A DNA stretch of 54,782 nt from Ignavibacteria bacterium (GTDB taxonomy: Bacteria; Bacteroidota; Ignavibacteria; Ignavibacteriales; Ignavibacteriaceae), in assembly GCA_021286645.1 (NCBI GenBank), contig JAJTBZ010000070.1, positions 1 to 54,782 on the forward strand, in the 5' to 3' direction. A program made the position numbers and the translations under genes. How positions within the stretch are numbered: position 1 is the first letter of the stretch; each line of letters starts with the position of its first letter. Under the pieces are notes generated by a model, which worked only from the letters and a program-made list of their open reading frames with translations, was not told the origin of the DNA and did no database searches. This document shows, one piece after another, positions 33,808 through 43,077 of the stretch.

Positions 33808-35123
33808 AAGAAGTTCCGATCCTTCAATATTTTTTCAACTGTTACATCACCGGTCTCATTCAGATCGTAAGCTACACGGGTATGTGGTTTATTAATTTTA
33901 AGTAAACGACCTAAATCAATCGGGGTACCGATGATAACAGAATCACAATCTGTGTTATTGATTGTATCTTCAAGGTCTTTGATTTGCTTATCACTATAAC
34001 CCATAGCCGGCAATAATTTACCAATTTTGGGGTATTTCTTATAGGTATCGGTAATTGAATCCACCGTAAAAGGACGAGGATCAATGATTTCGGCAGCGCC
34101 ATGATTCCAGGCAGCAACCATTCCCGCACCATAAGTCATTTCGCCGTGAGTTAACGTTGGACCGTCTTCAACTACCAAAACGCGTTTACCGGATATAATA
34201 TTCGGATTTTCAACGGAGATAACCGAAGCGCCATCAATAACTTTTGCAGCCGGATTAACAACCTTAACATTTTCACGTACGGTTGCAATATCTTCCGGTT
34301 TAGCTGAATCAATTTTATTGATAACAACTACATCGGCAAGGCGAAGAGCAGTATTACCAGGATAATACATTAATTCATGACCCGGGCGATGGGGATCTAC
34401 TACTGTGAAAGTAAGATCTGATTTATAGAATGGAATATCGTTATTTCCACCGTCCCAGATAATAATATCGGCTTCCTGTTCAGCCTGACGGAGGATAGCT
34501 TCATAATCAACACCGGCATAAATAACGCCGCCGCTAACAATATGTGGTTCGTATTCTTCAATTTCTTCTATGGTGCACTGATGTAATTTCAGATCTTCCA
34601 ATGAACCGAAGCGTTGAACTTTCTGTTTTACTAAATCACCATACGGCATAGGATGACGAATGGCAACAACTCTTTTGCCTGCTTCGCGCAACATAGTTGT
34701 AATTTTACGCGAGGTTTGCGATTTACCGGCACCGGTACGAATAGCAATTATCGAAATAACCGGTTTCGTACTCTTGATCATTGTTTCTTCTGCACCTAAT
34801 AATCTGAATGATGCACCTGCCGCATTTACAATTGCTGCACGGGTCATTACATAATTAAAAGTTACATCTGAATATGCAAATACAACTTCATGAACGTTCA
34901 ACTCTTTGATCAGTTTTACCAGATCCGACTCGTCATAGATCTTGATGCCCTGAGGATAGAGTTTACCGGCTAATTCTGCCGGGTATAATCTGCCATCGAT
35001 ATTTGGTATCTGAGTGGCTGTGAAGGCTACAACATTGTAGTCCGCGTTGTCCCTGTAGTACACGTTAAAATTATGGAAGTCGCGTCCCGCCGCGCCCATA
35101 ATGAGTACATTTTTCGGGGTCAT
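33804..35123 (-). CDS. Cyclic 2,3-diphosphoglycerate synthetase-like P-loop protein
   Basis: A 439-residue cytoplasmic protein of the family named after archaeal cyclic 2,3-diphosphoglycerate synthetase. The N-terminal Rossmann-like part (NVLIMGAAGRDFHNFNVYYR) is followed by a P-loop, IAIRTGAGKSQTSRKI, then IIWDGGNNDIPF (Walker B-like), VDPHRPGHE and VVINKIDSAKPED, whose NKxD is the guanine-specificity motif. NKID points to GTP rather than ATP as the nucleotide, although the archaeal enzyme uses ATP. Bacteria with this protein are not known for large pools of the cyclic compound. The tight coupling with carbamate kinase and ornithine carbamoyltransferase suggests a different role in carbamoyl-phosphate or ammonia metabolism, perhaps as an activating GTPase; that is inference. 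Confidence 0.85.
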   Translation of the reverse strand: MTPKNVLIMGAAGRDFHNFNVYYRDNADYNVVAFTATQIPNIDGRLYPAELAGKLYPQGIKIYDESDLVKLIKELNVHEVVFAYSDVTFNYVMTRAAIVNAAGASFRLLGAEETMIKSTKPVISIIAIRTGAGKSQTSRKITTMLREAGKRVVAIRHPMPYGDLVKQKVQRFGSLEDLKLHQCTIEEIEEYEPHIVSGGVIYAGVDYEAILRQAEQEADIIIWDGGNNDIPFYKSDLTFTVVDPHRPGHELMYYPGNTALRLADVVVINKIDSAKPEDIATVRENVKVVNPAAKVIDGASVISVENPNIISGKRVLVVEDGPTLTHGEMTYGAGMVAAWNHGAAEIIDPRPFTVDSITDTYKKYPKIGKLLPAMGYSDKQIKDLEDTINNTDCDSVIIGTPIDLGRLLKINKPHTRVAYDLNETGDVTVEKILKDRNFL

Positions 35124-35144
35124 AGATTGTTCCTTATATTATTG

Positions 35145-36977
35145 TTATTCGACTGTCACGCTTTTCGCGAGATTTCTTGGTTGATCAACATTCAGACCTT
35201 TTTTAACAGCAATATAATACGCAAGTAATTGCAAAGGTATCACTGTTAAAATCGGCATTAACATTCTAATTGTATTCGGAATGCGAATGACATAGTTTGC
35301 ATACTTTTCTATAACATCATCATCTTCACTGGCGATGGCAATAATATTGCCGCGCCGGGCACGAACTTCCTGGATATTACTAATAATTTTATCATACGTA
35401 GAATCCTTGGGTGCAATAAACACAACCGGCATATTTTCGTCTACAAGCGCTATAGGCCCGTGCTTCATTTCAGCCGCCGGATATCCTTCAGCATGGATGT
35501 AAGAAATTTCTTTTAATTTTAACGCACCTTCAAGTGCAACCGGAAAATTATATCCCCTGCCCAGGTACAGGAAATTTGTTGCATCTTTAAAGATTTCAGC
35601 AATTTCTTCTACTTGTTTCCGTTGGGAAAGTATTGTTTTAACCTTTTCGGGTATTTTTAAGAATTCTTCTACGATAGCTTTGCCATCTGCAAGACTCATA
35701 TCACGTTTTCTAGCTGCAGCAAGGGTAATTAATGCCAACACCGTTAACTGCGCGGTAAAAGCTTTTGTTGAGGCAACGCCAATTTCCGGGCCGGCATGTA
35801 TATATACACCGCTATCGCTCTCACGGGCAATTGAGCTGCCCACAACGTTACAAATACCCAAACATAACGCGCCTTTTCTTTTCGCTTCTTTTAATGCGGC
35901 CAAAGTATCGGCTGTTTCACCGCTTTGCGAAATAAACAGAATCGTATCTTCCGGTTGAATAATCGGGTTACGATACCGGAATTCCGAGGCGTATTCTACT
36001 TCTGTAGGAATTCGTAGAAACTGTTCGAACATATACTCACCTACCAGACCAGCATGCCATGAGGTACCACATGCAGTAAAAACGGCTCGTTTACATCGAG
36101 CTATATGAACCAATTCACTTTCGATACCGCCAAGTTTGGCAGTCCCCTCTTCGGGAATCAACCTTCCACGAAGTGAATTCTGAATTGATTCGGGTTGTTC
36201 CATAATTTCTTTCAGCATGAAGGTTTCATATCCACCTTTATCGATTTCTTCCATCGTCATGCTAATTTCAGTTACTTCTTTAATAATATCTTCATCAAGG
36301 ATAGTTTTTGCCAAAAATCCTTCTGCCCGAATTTCGGCGACCTCGCCGTCCTCCAGATAAACTACTTGTTTAGTGTATGCCAGCAGAGCCGAGACATCAG
36401 AAGCAATATAATGCTCGTGATCGCCGATCCCGATTACCAAAGGAGAGCCTTTTCTGGCAGCTATTATTCTATCGGGTTCTTTAGAATATATAATAGCCAG
36501 TCCGTATGTACCTTCTATTTCAGATAATGCAAGACGAACAGCCTTAAAGAGATCAATGTCTTTTTTCAGGAAGCTATCAATTAAATGTGCAATAACTTCT
36601 GTATCGGTCTCACTGACAAATTTATACCCCTGTTTTTGCAGAGAGGTGCGCAAGGATTGGAAATTTTCAATAATACCGTTATGAATTAAAAACAAGTCGC
36701 CCGTGGTATTTGTATGCGGGTGCGCGTTAGTTTCATTTGGTTCACCATGAGTAGCCCAGCGGGTATGCCCAATACCAACGGGGGCGGTATAAACGTTTGT
36801 ACCAACACGTTTCTCAAGTTCAGAAACCTTACCCTTATTTTTAATAACAATCGGCTTTTGGTCAACTAATAACCCTACTCCGGCCGAATCATACCCCCGA
36901 TACTCGAGCCTTTTCAGACCCTCGATCAAGATCGGGACAGCATTCTTCGAACCTATATAGCCAACTATTCCACACAT
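35145..36977 (-). CDS. glmS: Glutamine-fructose-6-phosphate aminotransferase (isomerizing)
   Basis: It forms glucosamine-6-phosphate from fructose-6-phosphate and glutamine, the first step toward peptidoglycan and LPS amino sugars. The 610-residue length is normal. Cys2 (MCGIVGYIG) is the N-terminal nucleophile after Met removal, and HTRWATHGEP belongs to the glutaminase pocket. Two SIS domains follow (CGTSWHAGL; FISQSGETADTLAAL; YLGRGYNFPVALEGALKLKE). The C-terminus DQPRNLAKSVTVE is universal. The ATG has CGAGGAA upstream. A TAAATTTG promoter element lies 21 nt upstream, so this is the first gene of the four-gene minus-strand operon. The next gene starts 21 nt after its stop. Confidence 0.97.
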   Translation of the reverse strand: MCGIVGYIGSKNAVPILIEGLKRLEYRGYDSAGVGLLVDQKPIVIKNKGKVSELEKRVGTNVYTAPVGIGHTRWATHGEPNETNAHPHTNTTGDLFLIHNGIIENFQSLRTSLQKQGYKFVSETDTEVIAHLIDSFLKKDIDLFKAVRLALSEIEGTYGLAIIYSKEPDRIIAARKGSPLVIGIGDHEHYIASDVSALLAYTKQVVYLEDGEVAEIRAEGFLAKTILDEDIIKEVTEISMTMEEIDKGGYETFMLKEIMEQPESIQNSLRGRLIPEEGTAKLGGIESELVHIARCKRAVFTACGTSWHAGLVGEYMFEQFLRIPTEVEYASEFRYRNPIIQPEDTILFISQSGETADTLAALKEAKRKGALCLGICNVVGSSIARESDSGVYIHAGPEIGVASTKAFTAQLTVLALITLAAARKRDMSLADGKAIVEEFLKIPEKVKTILSQRKQVEEIAEIFKDATNFLYLGRGYNFPVALEGALKLKEISYIHAEGYPAAEMKHGPIALVDENMPVVFIAPKDSTYDKIISNIQEVRARRGNIIAIASEDDDVIEKYANYVIRIPNTIRMLMPILTVIPLQLLAYYIAVKKGLNVDQPRNLAKSVTVE

Positions 36978-36997
36978 AATTTCCTCGATTATTTATA

Positions 36998-37028
36998 CAA
37001 ATTTAGATAATAAAAGCCGGTTTAAAAA
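36998..37028 (-). promoter_or_regulatory. Promoter of the glmS operon
   Basis: On the minus strand TAAATTTG (37005-36998) matches TAnnTTTG exactly. A TTTT (37028-37025) sits 19 nt upstream in place of TTTG. Transcription would begin near 36991, about 14 nt before the glmS ATG. The intergenic region shared with glnN is AT-rich. Confidence 0.5.
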
Positions 37029-37223
37029 CTTAATTACTGTAACGATAAAATACTAATTCGCATTGGTTTAATAAAATAAGTGCATAAAATCCCTTTAAAA
37101 GTAAGTCAGTGATCACAAAACCCCTTAAGAAAAAAAGAAAATGTGGTAAATCACAGGCCGCGAAAATAATTAATTTTCCCATATTTATTATTTTCTTAAT
37201 GCTTTTTGCAACTTTTCCCTTAT

Positions 37224-37231
37224 TATATTTG
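37224..37231 (+). promoter_or_regulatory. Candidate -7 element for glutamine synthetase
   Basis: TATATTTG matches TAnnTTTG exactly, about 65 nt before the ATG at 37296. The nearest TTTG (37205-37208) is only 15 nt upstream instead of about 20, so this is tentative. No clear operator for a nitrogen regulator was recognised in 37006-37295. Confidence 0.3.
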
Positions 37232-37295
37232 GTTATTATTAAAATGTTACTTATTTTTTAAATAAACATTTAATAATTACTTGAAAAGGATTGCT

Positions 37296-39476
37296 ATGAT
37301 ATTACGATTCCATGCACTGAAAGAGGCAAATTCTCATGTTGCCTTCAGTACCGTCGCGCCTACAGAAAGGCCTGAAGAGTATTTTGGTTCTCATGTATTC
37401 GATTTATCGAAAATGAAACAATACCTTTCGAAGGAAGCGTATAAAGTGGTTGTAACCGCACGCGAAACCGGCGCGAGAATTGACCGAGAGATTGCAAATG
37501 AAATTGCCAATGGTATGAAGGCATGGGCAGCTACAATGGGAGTTACTCATTACGCGCATTGGTTTCAGCCTCTTACCGGTACAACTGCCGAAAAACATGA
37601 TTCTTTTCTTGATTATGATTTTGATGAACGCCGCATCATTGAGAATTTCTCCGGCTCTCTTTTGGTTCAACAGGAACCCGATGCTTCCAGTTTCCCGAGC
37701 GGTGGTATTCGCAGTACTTTTGAAGCTCGTGGTTATACAGCCTGGGATCCGGCCTCACCGGCTTTCATTATAGATAAAACTCTCTGTATTCCCTCGATAT
37801 TTATTTCATATACCGGCGAGAGTCTCGATTTTAAGACACCCCTTTTGAAATCGAATTCATTAATTGATAAAGCGGCTACTGCAGTTGCAAAATTGTTTGA
37901 TAAAAATGTAAAGAGGGTTACACCAACACTTGGTTGGGAGCAGGAATTCTTCCTGGTAGATTATTCACTCTATCAAACCCGGCCCGATCTTATGCTTACC
38001 GGCCGAACCCTGATCGGGCATGCTGCAGCAAAAGATCAACAGTTGGAAGACCATTATTTCGGTTCCATTCCCGAACGCGTAAAAGAATTCTTTAAAGATT
38101 TAGAAATCGAATGTTACCGTTTGGGAATCCCCGCAAAAACGAAACATAATGAAGTTGCACCAAACCAGTTCGAACTGGCTCCTATTTTCGAAGAAGTTGA
38201 TCTGGCTGTTGATCATAACATTTTATTGATGGATGTTATGTCTAAAATCGCGCGCCGTCATAATTTTGCAATTCTTTTACATGAAAAACCATTTGCAGGT
38301 ATAAACGGCTCCGGTAAGCATAACAACTGGTCCATGGCCACCGATACGGGCGTGAATCTCCTTCAACCGGGAAAAACCCCAAATGATAATTTACAATTCA
38401 TTACCTTCATGATTAACGTTGTGAAAGCAGTACATGAAAATGCTGATATCATGTTGGCGAGCATTGCCACAACAGGTAACGAGCACCGCCTGGGCGGCAA
38501 CGAAGCACCTCCGGCAATCTTCTCGGTATTTTTAGGATCTTATCTTACTGCTCTGTTAGATCAGATAGAGAATACCGTACCACAGGATATTAACGTTGCA
38601 CGTGAAGAAATGAAGCATTTATCATTGGATGTAGAGCGAATTCCGCAAATTATTTTACATAATACCGATCGGAACCGTACATCTCCATTTGCCTTTACCG
38701 GAAATAAATTCGAATTCCGCGCCGTTGGCTCAACAGCGAATTGTGCCCCGGGCATGATAGCTCTTAATACCGCGGTTGCTAAACAATTATTCGAATTTAA
38801 GAATGATGTAGATAAAGCTGTTGCAGGTGGTTTAAACAAACAGAATGCAATTTTACACGTGATTCATGGTTATACAATATCCTCAAAAAATATTCGTTTT
38901 GACGGAAACAATTATTCTCAGGAGTGGCAGGATGAAGCTGCACGACGCGGTTTACCAAATATCCGTACGGCCCCTGAAGCATGGAAAGCTCTGGTTTCCG
39001 AAAAAGCACATAAGTTATTTGTCGATAATAGTATTTATTGTGAGAGGGAACTGGAAGCCCGGTATGAAATTAACCTTGAAGGATATATTAAGAAAATTAA
39101 AATCGAAGCAAAGGTATTGCTCGATTTAGTATTAAATTATATCGTTCCGACCGGCATGAAATATCAAAATATGCTGATCGAAAATGCAAGAGGTTTAGCT
39201 GAGCTCGTTGGAGAGGAGTCAGCTGTACCGGCAAAAACTTTGCTCAAGGCAATTTCGGCTCATATCACCGGGCTACAGGATAACGTAAATAGCCTGAACA
39301 AGGCACTGAACTATGCTGACAGTCTGCCGTCTCTGGCAGAATCGGCAGGGTCTTATTCAACAGAAGTTCGCAGCCTGTTCGAAAAATTACGCTACCATAC
39401 CGATGAACTTGAAATGATTATCGATAATGAGGCCTGGCCACTCGCGAAATACCGCGAATTGCTCTTTATTCGATAA
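37296..39476 (+). CDS. glnN: Type III glutamine synthetase
   Basis: It makes glutamine from glutamate, ammonia and ATP. At 726 residues it is of the long GSIII type, not the 450-470-residue GSI. Family features include EYFGSHVFDL near the N-terminus, THYAHWFQPLTG, GGIRSTFEARGYTAWDP, TPTLGWEQEFFLVD (metal-binding Glu), KHNEVAPNQFELAPIFE, GINGSGKHNNWS, NEAPPAIFSVFLG and DRNRTSPFAFTGNKFEFR. Start: ATG at 37296 with AAAAGGA just upstream is preferred over the in-frame TTG at 37281, which would include that ribosome site in the coding region. It is divergent from the glmS operon, placing glutamine production next to a glutamine consumer. A strong hairpin follows. Confidence 0.97.
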   Translation: MILRFHALKEANSHVAFSTVAPTERPEEYFGSHVFDLSKMKQYLSKEAYKVVVTARETGARIDREIANEIANGMKAWAATMGVTHYAHWFQPLTGTTAEKHDSFLDYDFDERRIIENFSGSLLVQQEPDASSFPSGGIRSTFEARGYTAWDPASPAFIIDKTLCIPSIFISYTGESLDFKTPLLKSNSLIDKAATAVAKLFDKNVKRVTPTLGWEQEFFLVDYSLYQTRPDLMLTGRTLIGHAAAKDQQLEDHYFGSIPERVKEFFKDLEIECYRLGIPAKTKHNEVAPNQFELAPIFEEVDLAVDHNILLMDVMSKIARRHNFAILLHEKPFAGINGSGKHNNWSMATDTGVNLLQPGKTPNDNLQFITFMINVVKAVHENADIMLASIATTGNEHRLGGNEAPPAIFSVFLGSYLTALLDQIENTVPQDINVAREEMKHLSLDVERIPQIILHNTDRNRTSPFAFTGNKFEFRAVGSTANCAPGMIALNTAVAKQLFEFKNDVDKAVAGGLNKQNAILHVIHGYTISSKNIRFDGNNYSQEWQDEAARRGLPNIRTAPEAWKALVSEKAHKLFVDNSIYCERELEARYEINLEGYIKKIKIEAKVLLDLVLNYIVPTGMKYQNMLIENARGLAELVGEESAVPAKTLLKAISAHITGLQDNVNSLNKALNYADSLPSLAESAGSYSTEVRSLFEKLRYHTDELEMIIDNEAWPLAKYRELLFIR

Positions 39477-39500
39477 AAGAATGTCATATAGCCAAATACT

Positions 39501-39539
39501 GAAACTGCCCCCGGGTTTATTACAACAGGGGGCAGTTTC
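39501..39539 (+). terminator. Terminator after glnN
   Basis: GAAACTGCCCCC (39501-39512) and GGGGGCAGTTTC (39528-39539) pair perfectly over 12 bp around a 15-nt loop, followed by GTTTTA. It lies 24 nt past the glutamine synthetase stop. Confidence 0.85.
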
Positions 39540-39621
39540 GTTTTATCACTTTCCTTTTGTTTCAGAACTTTCATATTTTACGCCTTGATTTTCCTATTTG
39601 CAAAACTTATCCGGAGTCTGC

Positions 39622-42600
39622 ATGTCGCTATCTCGTTACCTGACCGCATTACTGATCTTATGTATCTGGTCACCAGAATTATTCTCCCAGCAAGTTCCTA
39701 TAGAAAATTCCGGTTTCGAAAACACTATGGCAGGATGGCAAATAACCAGAGGCCCCGAAACTGATTTTTCGGTGGATAAAACGAAAAGAAGCGAGGGTAT
39801 CTCCGCGTTATGTATTCATCATGCCACTTATAAACAATCGAGAATTATATCGGCCCCTGTTTCTCTAAAAATTGGTCATTTATATAAAGTCAGTGCAAAA
39901 ATCAGCACAGAAAATGCGTTCACAGAACCGGCAAAGCAATACCCGACTCCCGTTGCGGCCTGCATAAGCATGGCATCGTTTCCCTTTACCAATCATTCCC
40001 CTGCCGTAGGTGCTACACAAAATTGGCAAACTGTTGAGATGTATTTTTTCGCAACTTCCAAAGTTGATAATGTAGTTCTGAACTTTGGATATAACGGGGA
40101 GGCTGCCGGGAAAGCCTGGTTTGATGAAATCCAGTTAACTGAAATTTCTGATATAACCACAATTATACCCAAAGAAACTATCAAATGGTATGGCAAAGCG
40201 TTCCGTTTTGAAGATCGGGGCTGGATAAATATTCATATTGAAGGAAAACCATTCGAACGTGGCATTCAGTATGGGTATCTGGCAGCAAACGAAATCAAAG
40301 ATTTTATCACTAAGTTTTCAACACAAAAACAAAAAGATAACCCACAGGCTGCCTGGAGTAGTTTCCGGGGAACTACCGATCTATTATTTCTGCGGAAATT
40401 TGACGAAGAATACTTACTGGAAATGAAAGGAATTGCAGAAGGGGCAGCGAAAGCCGGGATAACGATATTCGGAAGAGCAGTTGACTTCCTCGATATCGTA
40501 ACTATCAATTCTGCAATTGATTTGGATTATGCTCAGGATGCAATTCATAAAACTGCCACTCCGCTCACAGGACGCAGTTTCCTCTCCGCCGAAGATGATC
40601 TTGATATCCGGGAAAGACTGCATAAATGTTCCGGGTTATTGGCAACTAAAAGTGCCACAAAAGATCATCGAATTGTGTTTGGCCAGTTGTTCATGTGGGG
40701 TGGATATACCGGTCCGCTTTGGAACATACTTCTGGATGTTGTACCCGAAAAAGGAAATCGACTGGTATATGAAACTTTCCCCGGAGGAATTCATTCAGGA
40801 GCAGATTTTTATATAAATTCGTCCGGTATTATGATTGGCGAGACTACAGTTGGTCAAACACCATTTAATATGGACGGTACACCGCAATCGAATCGGATAC
40901 GCAAAGCGGCTCAATACGCGAACTCGATCGATGATGTAGTTAAAATAATGACCACCAATAACAATGGTTTATATACAAATGATTGGCTTATTGGTGACAC
41001 TAAAACCGATGAGATCGCTATTCTTCTATTAGGCACAAAATCATTCAAGCTCTGGAGAAGCAGCAGTAATGACTTTTATGGCGGACAAAAAGATTGGTAC
41101 TGGAGTAATAACAATGCCAAAGATATTGATGTTCGAAAGGAGTATCGGGTAAATGATGACAACGCTCCGATGGATCTTACATTCAGACCCTGGGATAGAG
41201 ACGTGGCATTTTATAATTTCTATGAACTGGCCAAAGGCACTATTGATGCTAATGCCTGTATCAATTTGTGGAACTCATCACCGATAAACCGCCCGCATGC
41301 CTGTGATGGTAAAGTTGTTTCTTCCGATATGGCGGAAAAAATGATGTTCTTTATCAATTATGGGAAAGTTACGCTCCGTGAGGTTTTTGTTAACGAAAAT
41401 GGCAGGATACCCGATTTACCCGGCGCAATTCCCCGTTTATCGTTGGGCTATTATACCTGTAACCCGGTATTTATTGCAGAAAAAATTAAGGAATTATCGC
41501 CATTACCATCACCTAAATCGGCCGATGTTGTATACAATCTGAAAGATGTTAAGGATATTTATTCATTTGATAAATCCTTACTCTGGCATAATACCGTGTA
41601 CCCGGCAACAGAATCGGAAAACTGGTTTAATGCCGCCTCGGCAGCCTATTGGGCAAGCCTGAACAATCTTCCGTCTGTTCCGGCAAAAGCTTTTGCATCA
41701 TTGCGGGACGACCTGACCGAGTTAAATGTTCGATATCTTTATACTGAATCCCGTGAAGGGAAAATTAGTGCGTATGATTCACGGACTGTGTATAATGAGT
41801 ACAAGCAATACCAGTTCCCCAGAATCAAAGGCACCTATGCACTTCATCAACTCCGGTTGTATCTTGGGAATACTGTTTTTTCACGTGCAATGAATGTAAT
41901 TCATGAAAAGTACATGGAAAAACCTGTTACTACAGCCGATGTGATAAATATTTTTAATAGCGCATCCGGCAAGGACCTCTCTGATTTTATTAATCAATTT
42001 ATTAAGCGGGATGATATTCCTCAGCTAACCTGGGGAATGAAATTTACCGGAACAGGAGATAAAGGCAGTGTGGTTCTTGTAGTACATCAACAGGGTAAGC
42101 CGTATCACCTTTTCACTACTGTCACATTCAATACCGGCAAAGAGATTATTGTAAAACCGGTCGAGATAAGTAACAGTCTTGACAGTATAACGATTGCTAT
42201 TAATGGTACACCTTTGGAGTTAGATTTTAACAGTGGTAATGATATATTACTCTCCAAAAGAAACCCCTGTACCCTTTCAAATTTTTACGATGATTTTTCG
42301 AATACCATTATTGTGTATGGCACAACTACGGAAATTGAAGCACAACATGCATTAGCCCTGCGCTTGGCGAGAACAGCAGCGGATAGATTTACCGAAATAG
42401 TCTTACCGGTAAAAAAAGAAAGTGAACTTACCAATGAGGAACTCTCTGCCAAAGATATGATCTTATTAGGGGGCACAAACTATAATTCGTTAACGCGGAA
42501 AATTTGTGAAATAAATAAAATTTCTTACGGTAAAAACTTCTTTGTATGGAATGGTAAGACATATTCAGAACCCGATGATGGATTACTGTACGTCGTCCCG

Positions 42601-42750
42601 AATCCATACAACCCGAAAAAAATTATTTACATGTTCTTTGGCAATAGTAGTTTGCAATTATACAATATGCTGAAAACTTTACCTCGACTGCCCCAATATG
42701 CAGTATATAAGGGCGACACAGTTATCCAGCGCGGTTACCGCGAAGATTAA
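39622..42750 (+). CDS. Exported C45-type N-terminal nucleophile hydrolase fused to an M1-peptidase-like C-terminal part
   Basis: A 1,042-residue exported protein. ATG at 39622 with GGAG upstream gives the signal peptide MSLSRYLTALLILCIWSPELFSQ. Residues of about 25-180 form a carbohydrate-binding-like jelly roll (VPIENSGFENTMAGWQIT). Next comes a C45/acyltransferase-like domain. HKCSGLLATKSATKDHRI places Cys336 as the expected autocatalytic nucleophile, followed by FGQLFMWGGYTGPLW and INSSGIMIGETT. From about 41,820 to 42,030 the text reads like the C-terminal helical region of M1 aminopeptidases (LHQLRLYLGNTVFSRAM, SGKDLSDFINQFI), yet no HExxH zinc motif is present. A final domain (IIVYGTTTEIEAQHALALRL, DMILLGGTNYNSLTRKI) occurs in some secreted hydrolases. 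No T9SS domain is visible. The substrate is unknown; an amide or peptide bond is likely. Confidence 0.72.
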   Translation: MSLSRYLTALLILCIWSPELFSQQVPIENSGFENTMAGWQITRGPETDFSVDKTKRSEGISALCIHHATYKQSRIISAPVSLKIGHLYKVSAKISTENAFTEPAKQYPTPVAACISMASFPFTNHSPAVGATQNWQTVEMYFFATSKVDNVVLNFGYNGEAAGKAWFDEIQLTEISDITTIIPKETIKWYGKAFRFEDRGWINIHIEGKPFERGIQYGYLAANEIKDFITKFSTQKQKDNPQAAWSSFRGTTDLLFLRKFDEEYLLEMKGIAEGAAKAGITIFGRAVDFLDIVTINSAIDLDYAQDAIHKTATPLTGRSFLSAEDDLDIRERLHKCSGLLATKSATKDHRIVFGQLFMWGGYTGPLWNILLDVVPEKGNRLVYETFPGGIHSGADFYINSSGIMIGETTVGQTPFNMDGTPQSNRIRKAAQYANSIDDVVKIMTTNNNGLYTNDWLIGDTKTDEIAILLLGTKSFKLWRSSSNDFYGGQKDWYWSNNNAKDIDVRKEYRVNDDNAPMDLTFRPWDRDVAFYNFYELAKGTIDANACINLWNSSPINRPHACDGKVVSSDMAEKMMFFINYGKVTLREVFVNENGRIPDLPGAIPRLSLGYYTCNPVFIAEKIKELSPLPSPKSADVVYNLKDVKDIYSFDKSLLWHNTVYPATESENWFNAASAAYWASLNNLPSVPAKAFASLRDDLTELNVRYLYTESREGKISAYDSRTVYNEYKQYQFPRIKGTYALHQLRLYLGNTVFSRAMNVIHEKYMEKPVTTADVINIFNSASGKDLSDFINQFIKRDDIPQLTWGMKFTGTGDKGSVVLVVHQQGKPYHLFTTVTFNTGKEIIVKPVEISNSLDSITIAINGTPLELDFNSGNDILLSKRNPCTLSNFYDDFSNTIIVYGTTTEIEAQHALALRLARTAADRFTEIVLPVKKESELTNEELSAKDMILLGGTNYNSLTRKICEINKISYGKNFFVWNGKTYSEPDDGLLYVVPNPYNPKKIIYMFFGNSSLQLYNMLKTLPRLPQYAVYKGDTVIQRGYRED

Positions 42751-42758
42751 TCTACTAA

Positions 42759-42796
42759 CTGCTGCCTGGCGAAAACACCTTTTCGCCAGGCAGCAG
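42759..42796. repeat. Perfect 17-bp inverted repeat (probable terminator)
   Basis: CTGCTGCCTGGCGAAAA (42759-42775) and TTTTCGCCAGGCAGCAG (42780-42796) pair without mismatch around the 4-nt loop CACC, nine bases past the stop of the C45-type gene. This very stable hairpin lacks a T tract on the plus strand, so factor-independent termination is plausible but not clear-cut. Confidence 0.7.
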
Positions 42797-42835
42797 TACC
42801 GATTACGAAAACGATCAGTATGAATAGAATTCGCA

Positions 42836-42856
42836 GGTACGAAAATTTTGCGTACC
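42836..42856. repeat. Second inverted repeat in the same intergenic region
   Basis: GGTACGAAAA and TTTTGCGTACC pair over 10 bp with a single bulged G. It lies 40 nt after the longer hairpin in the 327-nt gap before the CotH gene. It could be a binding site or a weak hairpin. Nothing else is recognised in 42857-43077. Confidence 0.4.
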
Positions 42857-43077
42857 ATTTATGACACTCGTCTCGTTCAAAATCTCGTAAATAATTCAAT
42901 ATTGCTCGAAAGTACCATCCACAGACATAGAAATACCATGAAATAGTATAAAAACTTATGTGGTTCAATAATTGCTTATAAAGTTTAGTATGTTATCACT
43001 TTCCCATTGGAATTGTTATCTCCAATAATGATTTCAATGCATTTTGAAAAAACTTTTGCCATAAAAAATAGAGTCAG

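Noticed and set aside
42747-42968. Minus-strand 73-codon frame with a hydrophobic stretch, a possible small membrane protein
   Set aside because: It begins at TTG with no ribosome site, and its last codons are formed by the 17-bp hairpin. The hydrophobic run is likely chance.
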